From Gavia stellata (taxonomy: Eukaryota > Chordata > Aves > Gaviiformes > Gaviidae): 64,000 nucleotides of DNA. A program made the position numbers and the translations under genes. Below the pieces are notes generated by a model, which did not search any database, had not been told where the DNA came from, and saw nothing but the letters and a program-made list of their open reading frames with translations. Numbering within the stretch: the first letter of the stretch is position 1; every line of letters begins with the position of its first letter. This document shows, in pieces, positions 19,301 through 30,626 of this stretch. Location of the stretch: NCBI RefSeq assembly GCF_030936135.1, contig NC_082610.1:18424428-18488427 (forward strand), written 5' to 3'.

Positions 19301-22300
19301 AAACTTGAAAAGCCTCTAACTGGTTTCATTGCCTGGAGCTACCCTGCTAGAATATCTATCCTGGCAACAGCACCATCATCTGCCCTTCACCTCTCCGGTA
19401 CTTTAGATGCTAAACTTCGCAGGGCCAAAGCTGGGAGCATGCAATGGTGTTACTCGATAGCCCTTCTTCACGCTAATTTTAGGTGATGGAACTTTTCATG
19501 CTTTCAAAAAGGAGTCACTTCATTTATATTTGAGACAGGTCTTGTATTTATTGGCTACTGTAAATACTCTTTTCCGTCTGGTGTTTTCAACTTACCTACA
19601 GAGCTCTAAAAATCGCAAGAAAACAGCACCCGAAATGACCTCAAAGGAACGATGACCTGTTAATTTCGTAAACCGAACTGAGTAGCATGATGCACCCAAC
19701 ATGCAAGTGATTGCAGATGGAAACAAATTACACAACAGTAAGTACTGAATTTCATCTTTCTTCAGCTAATATAAATTCCTGATTTTTGCGGTAGACTGTT
19801 GCTCCATCACTCGGCTCTTTGCTTTGGGAGATGTGCTTACTCCATCTGCTTTAGACATCCAAGGCACAGTCCCGGGGGGTTCAGGAGATCCTCCTTGGAC
19901 ACCCTAGATCTAGGCTAGATGTCTCTCTGAAGATAAGGGATCAGGCTGGACAACTCAAGACATAGCCAGGGGCTCATCCTCAGGCTGTTTACACCTAAAT
20001 GGACGAGAGACAGGACCAGGCCTGAACAGCAGGATGGGAGCCAGGACCAGTGCCTGGAGCTGCTGTTTTGGGATGTTCCCAGAGGAGGTGAGCAGGGCGG
20101 GAGAGCAGCCAAGATGCTCACAGCAGTCACCCGCAGCCTCTCCGCAACCTTGGGGAAGGACTACCTAGCCAACCAAGCACCTCTGAGTCAGTAATTGCAC
20201 TTGCAATTTGCTGCTTTCATGCTTTAAAATGCTCGCTCATATAAATCCCAACAATATTTTCCCTTTACTTTGCTTCAACCTCCTCCCCAGTTCTGCCCAT
20301 CACCCTCAAAAGCCCCAAGCCCAGGACCCTTTTTTCTATTTATGTGAAGGATGAAGACTGCATGTCTTTAGCATTGCTAAACCACTATTACTTAGAATTA
20401 TTATGAAGAGATTAAGCACCTTTCTGAAACATACGCTCTAAATCAAATGGCTCCACTGCAGCCAAAACCCTCAGGGGGCCCAATGCAAAAATCACAGGGA
20501 AATCGCCTGTGGTCTGTCTCATTACCATTGTCAGAATCCTTGTAACAGGTCCATCGTTTCTGAAGCAAATGCTGGCTCCAGTTGCACTTCTTGCCACTGT
20601 GAGATCCATTCTTTACCTGCTTTAATATCTATCTATATGTATAGATCTCACGCAGTGTCAGGGGAAGTGTGTTGAGCTGGCAAGAGTTACCAACAGACCA
20701 ACCTCAGAGCCTTGTTCAGCAGTGTATCAGCTACCACCTCATTATTTATAGCCACCCTGTTCTTTGAACTTGTTTATTTTCCTTCCCTAAGGTGGTGGTG
20801 GCAGGAGGGGAAGCTCTGACATTCAGGCCCAGGTGTCTCCGAGTGTGACCTTTCCTTCAAAGAGCAGAAACTGCAGACACATTTCAAGGAACAAAGTCAT
20901 TTAGAAACTCTAGATCATCGTATCCACCACCCCACTGGAAGCCCAGTGCTGAGCTGCAAGTGAAGGTTGAGCAGAGATCTGTTAATTAGCCAGCACGTAT
21001 ACATAAGGATGGTCATAAAAATGAGCCTATAATTATTTTATACCTGGAAAGAGAACCAGATGAAGTCTAGCCCACAGTCTCGAGGCAGAACAAGTGCTAT
21101 ATAAAGATGTAACATTCAAAACAGACTTGAGTTTTCCATCAGCTAAGGTTTCCCCCAAGTTTAAATAATGCTGGTTTATGGCCTGCAGGAACTAGGCATT
21201 GCAATGGTCATGGGCCATGTTTTGCAACCCCATCTCACATATGCTCATGTAGAATCAACCATTAAAGTTTGTTGGAAAAAAAGCAGCCCCGAAGGCTGCT
21301 GCAGAAAGACAAGCAGCACATTTCAGTATTACTGTAGCCCCCCCCAGATTTATTTAAGAGCAAATGCTGTACAATTCCCCTGCATAATCTAAACAGGCAG
21401 GAGAGGGAAGGAAGAAACTGGAGACAAGCAACACCTTGAGCTATGCTTCAAGGTCAGAGCACTGAGAGCCCACATAGGGGTTCCGGCCCCTCTCTTTGGG
21501 CACTGTCGACCTGCTGAGGGGATGGTAATTGGGGATAGCACGAGGAGCACAGGCGGTCAACAGATACAGGGACCGGGAAAGCATCCCTCTTCATCAGGCT
21601 TTGAGGGTAAGCTTAATCCTGCAAGAAAGACTCACTCAATGCCTCAGTTTGTCCTTGTTACGCTCAAAATTCAACAGTCCCAGGAAAAGATAGAACTAAG
21701 ATCTCATAACGAGAGCCTCGGACGTGCCAATGCTGCAAAAAATATGATATCGTGCAATACGAATGTAGGAAAGGTAGGGAGCAGGCAGCTACTGAATAAG
21801 ACCAGATGAGTAACTGCTATAGAGAGGCACAGCCTCCTCTCCTTTACTCACGTGAGCAAGCCGAGTCCCCAGGAGTGGAGGTCCCAGCGACACGCAGAGC
21901 CGCACAGGAGAGCTGGAAGCAGGCTGGCTTTGCAAAGGTTGCAGCATAACTTCACCACCGCAGTGGTTACGCTGTGGTTTCTCCAGAGCAAATTCGCCTG
22001 CCAGTCCTTTTAGTTTTAGCGAGAGAGTTTGAGCAGAAGCATTTCAGAGATGCCACGTTTTCTTCTGAAACCAGCCACAATGCCCTGCGCTTGCTGCCGA
22101 GGGGAGAATGAGCCTTCATCCCCTCTTGGCATGGCCCAAGATACATACCCAGAGCACCTGGGCTGCAGCATCCCTTTTTTGGGGGGTCTTTCACCATTCT
22201 GGTAACCCCACTGCCACTCCCCCCTGCCACATGCGCACCGTGTTACTTTGGGAGGAGAAACAGAACATCATAAAGTTAATTTAACTGTGGAAAATATTCC

Positions 22301-23014
22301 CCGGGCAGATATAGGTACCTCATAAAGAGCTACACACATCTGCTCCAAGCCAGGTCTTTCCCTGGTTCCTCACCACCATTGGAGTGCTCTGGTCTCCCGG
22401 GAGTTTCCACATAACCTGCTCACTTCTGCGCTGCAGCCAGCGCCTGAATTACAGCAGTTGTTTCTGTTGAAACCACATCTAGGTCCACACGGGCTTTAAG
22501 TAGGGAAAATATGCCCTGCAAATTAACCCTCCTTAGAGAAGGAATCTCACACAAGCAGCCTTCGGGGCCTTTTCTGCACTCTGCAAGCTGGCAGGGCACA
22601 GGAATAGTAAGAGGAGAAGTTTCTGGCCATCCTTTCCACCAGCAAAACAGAGTCGAAACAAATCGGTGCAACCAGTTTGCATGCATGCAAGGGCACAGTA
22701 GCGCTGCTTTCACCTCAAGCCAGGACATCTCTATACACCCCATTGCTATTGCTCTGGCCTCACTTGAAGAATCCCAGCTTGGCAGAAGAAGGGCTGAAGG
22801 AAGATGGGACCAGATGGTGTCCACGTTCCTCAGGGCTGAGGAACACAAACTCCTTGAATTCCCACCTCCAGGAGGAGCTGAAGCAGAGGATGGAGAGGAC
22901 AAGGGTACCAATAAGCAGAAAGATGACAGCAAGAAGTAATATCTGAGAACTCTCCAGTTCTTAACACTTTAGGCAAGTGTAGGTAAGGATAGCACAAACT
23001 ATTTGCCTCTACAC

Positions 23015-23142
23015 CATAGAATCACAGAATCACTAAGGCTGGAAAAAACCTGTAAGACCATCAAGTCCAACCATCAACCAACACCACCGTGCCCATTAAA
23101 CCATGTCCCACAATGCCTCGTCCACACATTCCTTGAACACCT
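23015..23142 (-). mobile_element. CR1 LINE, short 3'-end fragment (about 125 bases)
   Basis: This is the same 3' signature as the copy at 16003 (atcacagaatcactaaggct... catcaagtccaacc), ending near ttccttgaacacct. It is non-coding. Confidence 0.9.
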
Positions 23143-26100
23143 AAGTGTTATTACTTGGAAGGTCATCTCCATAAAAAGGTTTTTCATTAGATGGTTCCAG
23201 ATAGGGTAGTCAACTCATTAGAGTGCTGGGGTCCTGTACAGACAGCTCTATTAACCTCATCTCAGCTGTATTAGCAGCCTACAGAAGACTTCTTTTCATA
23301 GTTGGCCACCAGTGATTTTGGTTGAAGCCTGTGACACTGCTCAGGTCTATTGGTTGGAGAGCCAAGCTCTCTGCTTCTCCTAGCTGATGACTCCATGGGA
23401 AGTCTTCTGCATGCTGCTCCATCTCTCACCCAAACACTGCTCATTCCCATTTTACAGTCCATTAGCCCCAATAACAATGAAGAACACAGCAAGATGACAA
23501 GGATCTCCTAAATGGGGCAGGCACACAGAAAGCCCCTTTCCTGCATACATCAAGCTCCTTTTTCAGGCTGATGTTTCTTCTCCTCCACTTTCTGCTCAAG
23601 CGGAGAGTTGCAAGGTCTCGGAAAAGCGCTTTGCTGCAAGAATTCCTACATCAACAAAATCCTCAGAGTTGCCATTGTTACGTCTTCCTCAAATTTTATT
23701 AAATGCTTACAAAAAAAAATCCAGGACACGCAGTAAAGTTAAGCAGAAAGCAAACTGATGCAGGAGGAGAGAGAAGCTGCCCTCTCTCCAGGAGGGCAGA
23801 AACAAGTTGCAAAATTATGTTGACATGGGAAAAGGGCAGGAATAAGACTTTAAAGACAGGATGGGGGACATGCTAACACCATGAGGTACGAAGACATGGG
23901 AGAGCTCAGGAACAGCCCTGGGAGCTGATTTACAGACCTCGGGCCCAAGGCCAGAGTGCTACTCTTTAGGGGCTCAGTTTCCCCATGTTCACAGCAAGCC
24001 CTGACCTCCCCAAAGAAGGGGGAATCATCCCCATCACTAAGATGCCTTTTCACCGAGGCAGCTTCCAGCACAAGAGAAGCAGCCATTTCCCAGATATCTT
24101 GTCCACCTCCAGGAGCATAGCAGGCAGGTTATCGACATGCCCACCCCCCCTGACATTCAGAAGGAGTGTTTCAGTTACTGGCAATGGAGCCCACAGGTTA
24201 GAGAACAAGCAAATCCCTTGCCCAGAGAGAGGAGATAATACCAGTGATCAGCACTCCTTGCCTGGGAAAGGAGACCTCCAACCCATGTTAGACAGGGAGG
24301 TGAAGGCAGCAGCTATTTGAAATTAAGCTGCTATTGCCACTGTCAAGACAGAAGAGTGTCAGGAACATTTTGGCATGGGTACGTAACTGTGATTAAAGGA
24401 TGATCTGGGAACAAAAGAAAAAACAGGACTAAGCTGAATGTCATTTGATGTACACAGAGAGACGGGTAGATGGAAGTCCCTCAAAGCAGATGTTGTAGAG
24501 GGACAAAGGCTGTGTTGTAAACAGGGGAAGACCTTACCCACACAGCTGGCACCAACAGGGTGACAAGCAGTCCTTGCAGTCCCCTCACACTCAGGATCTG
24601 CCCATTGCCCTCCTTTCAAACACTGATTCTTTTACCAGGTTTCTGTTGAGCTCCCTCTCTCCCACCACCCACCCACCAGGAGCCACAAAAGTAGAAATTC
24701 TTCATCATGTAGCAAAAGCCCTGCCAGCTCCGCAGGGCAGCAGATCCATCTCTTCCAACACTTGAGAAAGAAGAGAGGGAACAGAGCCAGATTAAAAAAA
24801 AAAAGCCAAAGAGTCACGTAGAAGATTAAAACAGGAATGGGTTTTGCCAGCTGATCCAGTTCCTTTCATCCAACCGGAGGCAGCGTGGGGTATTGCTCAC
24901 ACCCCGAGAGGAGTCAGGCTGTACAAAAGCAGACTGACATCACGCAGGAGAAGAGAAATATCCTTCAATTATCTTCTGTGGAGCAGAGGAAATAGTGGCA
25001 TTGAGGGTTGCATCGAGCCAGGACCAAGCTCAGCTGCAAAACAAGAAAAACAACAAGTTTATGCATACCATTTGGCCTGCCCTGAGCGATACCCTGGGCT
25101 ATACAGGGGCTGCATCTTGTCTAGCAAGTACAGGTGGCTTTCTCCCACCTATTTCCGCAAAGTCCCGTGAATCAGCCCATAAGCTTTGGCACTGCAGAAC
25201 AGCCAGCCGTGCTACGTGCCCATGGCAGAGCAGATGCCAAGGGCTGCGCGCCCGGCAGAGGTCACGACTGCCCAGGCAGAGGGAAGGATGTGCTCCTGCC
25301 CAGCCGTCTCCTCCCGAGAAGGAGGAGATTAGCAGGTTTCCTTCAAGCCTGAGAAAGCTACTAAAGCAGAGAGTGTGTTCCTACAGCCCCCGGCAGCCGC
25401 AGCTCTCCGCTTGGGACCATCTGCAGCAGTATCGTGTTCCTGCAGCTCTCGATCTGCTCCGTGCGACAGCTGGTGCAGCCGAGGGGCTCCAGCACGCAAA
25501 TGACTTTTCCATCGCGTGATAAATGACTCCTCCATGCCAACACTCTCCCCACCATTCCCACTTTGGGGTGGATCGCAGATGGAGTGGAGTCCAGGAGAAC
25601 AGTTGGGGTCCAAGAGTGGGTGACCTCCCCTCCACCCACAGGCACCCAGCCAGCAGCAGGGAAACTTAACCCTTTGAAAGCCTCTTGATTCAGATTCAAG
25701 CTCAATTTCCTTCTCGCTTATCACAAACCCACCCAAGTTTCTCGGGCAGTATTTTCCCTGTTGTCCCTGGGTTTTCAGCTCTGGTCTTTCCACTGGCAAT
25801 AAAGCAAGTCCCTTTGCTTTTGCTTCATTACACAGCAAGGGGACAGACGCTTATAAATCTTGCTTGTTGCAGAATTTCTGCTGAGCACACAAAGCTCTGA
25901 AGGAGACTCAGACAAATCTAAGCATGACAGGGAAGGCAAATAAATTAAGAGCTGATTTCCTTTTGCTGTCTCTTAGCATCTCTCTGCCTCGCTAGTCAAA
26001 CACACAGACTCCAGCACAGTCACATGCCATGGAAGTTACCACCCACAAGGTCTCCAAGACGCACAGCAGGTTTCAAGTCAGATGGGATGCTGAGACAGGA

Positions 26101-27098
26101 GCAAGAGTGATTCTAAGAGCACAGACTACTGTAAGAGACCACAAATCTGGAGGTTAGAGGGAAAGTTTTCCTGGTGCATGCAGATTATATCTAAACTTCC
26201 CACTCCAAGAACACCCATGCCCTCCTCAGCAGCATCTGACAGTTTGCAGCAAATCCCAGGCAAGACCCTGGTCTAACCCATATGGGAAGCTGCATTTTTT
26301 CTGGAGTGCAGCAGTCCGTAGGACAAGGAAAACACTCAAAGAGCTGATCAGTAATTGGGAAGTTCACTGCCCTGCCTCTTTAGTATTCCCAACACAACAA
26401 ACCTGAAGCAGGTCAGCCTTATAATTCTGGTTTACCAGCGCTGCTAGACTCTGCTGCAAGACATCTTGTAGTACAGGCTGTCCACGGGACCACATTAAAC
26501 AGGAGCAGATTAAATCATTCCGCCATCAATCCTAACATCAGATGTACGCACTAGCTCACCTTGCGGCAGATAAAAATCACCCAAGCAATTACCAATTCCT
26601 ATACAAACAGAACCAGAGTAGTGTTGCACAAGAGCAAGCCTGCACCTCTCCAACTGAGGCATTTTGGCTTTCTGACTCAGAAGAATCTAGAATATCCACA
26701 GGGCTGGGGAAGAGAGCAGGTATGTGATGGAGTGGGGTCTCAGCCTTTTTTTGGGCTGGTGCAGACTTGTTTCTAAGAGTAGCTCTTGGAATAGAGCAAG
26801 TCCTAATCCCAGCCTTGTGCCTAAGGCATGAAGCTGATAAGCCACTGGGAATGCCCAACAGTTGTCACCCCCAGCTGGCATAAATCCCCTCCGAGCCCCT
26901 CGCCAAAACAGTGGGAGCTTTCTCATGCCTGCAGCCGAAATAAATGCATCAGTCGGGAGCAGTATACCACTCGCTAGACACTGCCCAGACCCCTGCCCAC
27001 CACAGCCTCTGCTCTGGAGGAGAGCTCGTCCACTGTGGTGAGGGCTGGACCTCGAAGGCTTTGTGCCCCACATGCCGGCACTTTCATTTGCTGCTGCC

Positions 27099-27121
27099 TT
27101 TTTTTTTTTTTTTTTTTTTTT
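27099..27121. repeat. Poly-T run (23 T)
   Basis: This homopolymer lies upstream of PRR33. On the minus strand it could be the poly-A of an old retrocopy, but no adjoining element is recognised. Confidence 0.8.
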
Positions 27122-28579
27122 AGAGTCATCCTTCTTTTCGCCATCCACAACCAGTTTTGGCAAATACCCCACCTGCTTGCTTGGTACACATCAGCTTCCC
27201 AGCCCGGTGCTGACAGCAGCACCGCAAGCCCAAAGGCAACACTGGGCACTCAAGCGCAAATAGCTGTTCTGCGCTTTTGGAGAGTTTTATTCGGGATAAT
27301 TTTCCCACACAGTAGGTATCATGCTACACACCCACACTAACCAGAGCGGGTTGGGAGCCACCAGGAGCTGAGCAGAGCACAGGCAATAGTCCCTCTGGGC
27401 AATCCTTACATCACCCCACCTCCTCTTCCTCATTTCAGAATGCTCAGTCACATCCAGCACCAGGGATTAAGGGGCTCAGCAATTTATGCTTCATTTCATA
27501 GCAAAACTCAGCAACTGTGCTAAGTAAGAGCCAGGACAGAGTCAGATTTCTTTCTGGGGGCTGCCAAAGAGTCACTGCAGATCAGAGGCTGAGTGTGTGG
27601 CGTTCCCCAGCCTTGGTCAGGAAGAGAGAGAGAAGAACCGAGAGTAGTTTTATCTTTCTATCCCCAATACAGACCCTTAGCTCCACTGTGCAGGAAATCT
27701 GACCGGTGCTCACCAGAAAGAAGAGGAGATGGTGGTGAGTTAGCAACAGAGAGCTGGAAAAGCAGCCGTGCATCCCCCCAGGGGCAGCACAGTGTTGGCC
27801 AAAGGGGGTCCAGTGGCAACTGCCATTGGGGATAAGACCCAACTTGGACCACAACCCCTTTCTGTTTCACTGAAGAATGGGTGATACAGGGAGGACAGCA
27901 GCAATGCTCCCCACGGGAAAGAGAAAACTAGATTTTATCTTAAATTCAATGCAGAAAGAGACGGTCACCACTGTGCTTAATGCGGCAAGCATGGAGTTAG
28001 TGTTGTGACAAAGCACTTTCTCAACAGATAAACACAGCTTTAAGTCCTGTGTTTCACAGGGATGTCTTTCTGCCAGCTGAAATCAATCAAGGCCAGTATT
28101 GACTTTGACTCAAATGACACATGTAGTTTATGGCTGTTCTGTTGTACATAACATTATATCGGAGTATTAATAACTGGAATTTGGAAAGCCGTGAAACATT
28201 CCTGACTTGTGCCTCTGGAGAATGTTTCAAAGCTTCAAAATTTCAGACCTGCTCTGTTTCTCTTGACGTTTTGTTCCAAATCCTGTTAGGACTTGCCAAG
28301 ACACAAACGTCTGGGGTCCCAAGGAGCTCTCACTGGATTTTGCGCTAACGCCAGGAGCGGGAGCGCTCCAGGTTCCCACCAGCACATCTCTTGCCCTGCC
28401 ACACCATCCTCAAGACTGGCTGAGGCTACTTTGGGGGACTAAGGAAACCAAGTCTGATGCTCTTCTCCCACAACACTGACTCCATACTCATAGCTTTTGG
28501 AGAGAGGAAGAGGAGCTCTTATGTATGACTACGTCATAGTCTAGCCCAGGGCTAAGCCCACACCAACTCCAAGCTTTGT

Positions 28580-28591
28580 GTTTTCTTCCAG
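28580..28591 (+). promoter_or_regulatory. PRR33: Splice acceptor of the PRR33 coding exon
   Basis: TTTTCTTCCAG directly before GAGACAACAATG is a strong acceptor. It implies at least one upstream noncoding exon that is not located here. Confidence 0.65.
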
Positions 28592-28600
28592 GAGACAACA

Positions 28601-30235
28601 ATGCTGATAACTGTATCATCCTCCATCCAACCTGCCCCCATCCGCCACCACCTTTCTCCCCCTCCCACCCTACCAAAGCCCGGGAAGGACAACCTGCGGC
28701 TCCAGCGGCTGCTGAAGAAGGCAGCCAAGAAGAACACTGTCCTAGCTTTGGAGCAAGCCAAGTCTTTTCGGTCCAGCCTCTCACCCGTGAACGAGGCCAG
28801 CTCCGACCTAGAGCACAATGAGAGTGCTCCCCCAGCAGAGACCCCCAAAACCACAGCAACCCCCTCTGCCAGCCTCCAGACCCACCTCTCCGTCAAGCCC
28901 ATCACCCACCGCGTCCCCTCCCCTTTCTATAAGAGCAAGCCTTTCACGCTGAAGGTCACTGAGCAGAGGCGCATTGCCGAACACCTCACGCTCACGACCT
29001 CCTCAGCTATGCCCCTTCTACACAAGCCAGGAGCTCCTGAGACTCCACAGCAGCCTGAAGGCACAGACACCCACCTTGCCTCTCCACGCAACCCTTCGAT
29101 TTCTGTTTTCTCCCAGCCTCCTCCTTCCAGTACACCCAGTAAAGAAAGGGCACCAGAGGTTACCTATGTCACCAAGGTCCACACTTATTTCCACAGTGTC
29201 AAGCCACCCAGGGCTAAGACGCCCACATCAAATCAGACCCAAGGAACCATCAGCCATGAAGACGAAAGGCTTTCTTCTCCGGCACCTGAACCAAGCTGCT
29301 CTGAACCATCTCCGGGACAGATATCCGCCCTGCTTGATGACAGCAAGGCCACAGCTCCTGCACTGGAGCCTCCTCTCCTTTCTGATGCACAGGCAGAGCC
29401 TCCTAATCAAGCTGCCAAGACTGCTCCTACTGAAGAGTCCATCAAGGCCCCTTCACCCAAGCCCAGCACCTCCGATGCCCACACCGATAAGCCTACAACG
29501 CATGGAAGTGACACCAAAATACCTGGATCAGAGAGAGCTCCTGAATTACCCAAGCAAGATGGTGACATCCTAAAACCATCGACACCCAGCACTCCCTGGA
29601 GGCAAGCAAACCTGGAGACAGCAACCCCAGCACAAGCTGACAGTACCGGGGCCAGCTCCACAGACACCAAGGCAGAACATGTCATTCAACCTCAGCTGAC
29701 CCCCAGCTTAGCAAACACCAGCCCTCCCCTCAAAGCTGAGCCAGCACTATCATCAGTAGAAGCAGCAAGATCTCCTGGAGCCAATGCCAGTGGCTGGCAT
29801 CGCCTTAGGAAGCACTTGATGGTGCAGCCAGAAGCATCCAACTTCCCAGAGCCTGAGCCAGAAAAGCTGGAACAGGAGGAAAGGAGCAAGGAGAAGGACA
29901 GCTCTCAAGCAATCATCGGTCAAGACCACAGGCTGTTTAAATCAAGGGCCACAAGGATGTGGGATGCTATTTTATACCAGATGACAGTCAACAAGGAGAA
30001 GAAGCAGCAAGCAGAAGAGAAGAAGCTGCGGAAGGAAGAAAGCTGCTTTCTTCCCCGCCGCTTACCCATCCTTCTACATAAGCCACGCTTTGACGCCCGG
30101 AAACTGAAGGAACTGGCTGCCAAACCCATGACAAAGATCACCACCGCGTTCGAGGTGAGCCGGTTTAAACCCAAAGCGGCTGAGGAGCACACCAAGAGCT
30201 TTAACAGAACGGCATCAGGATGGTCAGTCAACTGA
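28601..30235 (+). CDS. PRR33: PRR33, proline-rich protein 33 (544 codons in one exon)
   Basis: This is the only long open frame with a protein-like composition and a plausible gene structure. A pyrimidine-rich acceptor (TTTTCTTCCAG, AG at 28590-28591) precedes the exon, and the ATG at 28601 follows 9 bases later. The N-terminus carries LPKPGKDNLRLQRLLKKAAK at about residues 24-43, which I recall as the conserved start of PRR33 and related proline-rich proteins. Residues about 50-400 are low-complexity, rich in Pro, Ser, Thr and Ala and probably disordered. A charged, helix-prone segment (EKLEQEERSKEKD, then NKEKKQQAEEKKLRKEE) at about 420-480 precedes a conserved-looking basic C-terminus with RKLKELAAKPMTKITTAFEV and FNRTASGWSVN. 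The function is not established. Its place between TNNT3 and LSP1, on the opposite strand to both, matches human. The name rests on motif memory plus synteny. Confidence 0.82.
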   Translation: MLITVSSSIQPAPIRHHLSPPPTLPKPGKDNLRLQRLLKKAAKKNTVLALEQAKSFRSSLSPVNEASSDLEHNESAPPAETPKTTATPSASLQTHLSVKPITHRVPSPFYKSKPFTLKVTEQRRIAEHLTLTTSSAMPLLHKPGAPETPQQPEGTDTHLASPRNPSISVFSQPPPSSTPSKERAPEVTYVTKVHTYFHSVKPPRAKTPTSNQTQGTISHEDERLSSPAPEPSCSEPSPGQISALLDDSKATAPALEPPLLSDAQAEPPNQAAKTAPTEESIKAPSPKPSTSDAHTDKPTTHGSDTKIPGSERAPELPKQDGDILKPSTPSTPWRQANLETATPAQADSTGASSTDTKAEHVIQPQLTPSLANTSPPLKAEPALSSVEAARSPGANASGWHRLRKHLMVQPEASNFPEPEPEKLEQEERSKEKDSSQAIIGQDHRLFKSRATRMWDAILYQMTVNKEKKQQAEEKKLRKEESCFLPRRLPILLHKPRFDARKLKELAAKPMTKITTAFEVSRFKPKAAEEHTKSFNRTASGWSVN

Positions 30236-30344
30236 AGCCAGGCTGCTCTACCAGGCCCACATGACTGGAGGTTCCTACAGGGCACCAAGAAAGAGAGCAC
30301 CTATGACTACGTTTACTGCCCAACAGAGCCAAGTCTAAGGAAAA

Positions 30345-30360
30345 AATAAAATTAAATAAA
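30345..30360 (+). terminator. PRR33: PRR33 polyadenylation signals (two AATAAA)
   Basis: AATAAA occurs at 30345-30350 and 30355-30360, about 110-125 bases after the PRR33 stop. A TGTGG-containing stretch lies about 25 bases further on. Cleavage is expected near 30375. Confidence 0.8.
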
Positions 30361-30620
30361 ACCCCTCCAAGCCAGCAGCCTCACACTGTGGCTTTAAAGG
30401 TTACTCTCCATATGTGTATAAGCTTAAACGCATAACATACCACATCCACAGGTCATGAGCCAGGAAAACAAACATGAACTTGTTTTAAAAAGAGCCAACA
30501 ATAAGCCCTGTATGCAGTAACACGGGGAAGAGAGGGGAGGCACACAGTGAGGAGGACAAATGCCTGTAGAAAAAGCCCAGTTTAGAGGAGGGTGATGGAA
30601 TCTGAATTTACTTTGCTGTG

Positions 30621-30626
30621 TTTATT
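30621..30626 (-). terminator. LSP1: Candidate distal polyadenylation signal for LSP1
   Basis: TTTATT on the plus strand gives AATAAA on the minus strand. It is the first canonical minus-strand signal I find after the LSP1 stop and implies a 3' UTR of about 3.8 kb. A variant ATTAAA at 32082-32087 could give a shorter UTR. Either would make the LSP1 and PRR33 3' ends nearly abut. Confidence 0.4.

Larger units (their letters stand above)
12415..28591. other. Intergenic region between divergent TNNT3 and PRR33
   Basis: About 16 kb has no supported coding exon. It contains two minus-oriented CR1 fragments (16003-16363 and 23015-23142) and a T23 run at 27099-27121. The 5' noncoding exon(s) and promoter of PRR33 should lie in the right half, because the PRR33 coding exon begins at a splice acceptor, but I could not place them. 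Long open frames here (for example 13432-14163 +, 22420-22932 -) show no family resemblance. Confidence 0.6.

Noticed and set aside
27733..27745. Possible donor (GTGAGT) of a PRR33 5' noncoding exon
   Set aside because: A single donor motif with no promoter, conservation or transcript evidence; several equally good donors occur in the intergenic region.
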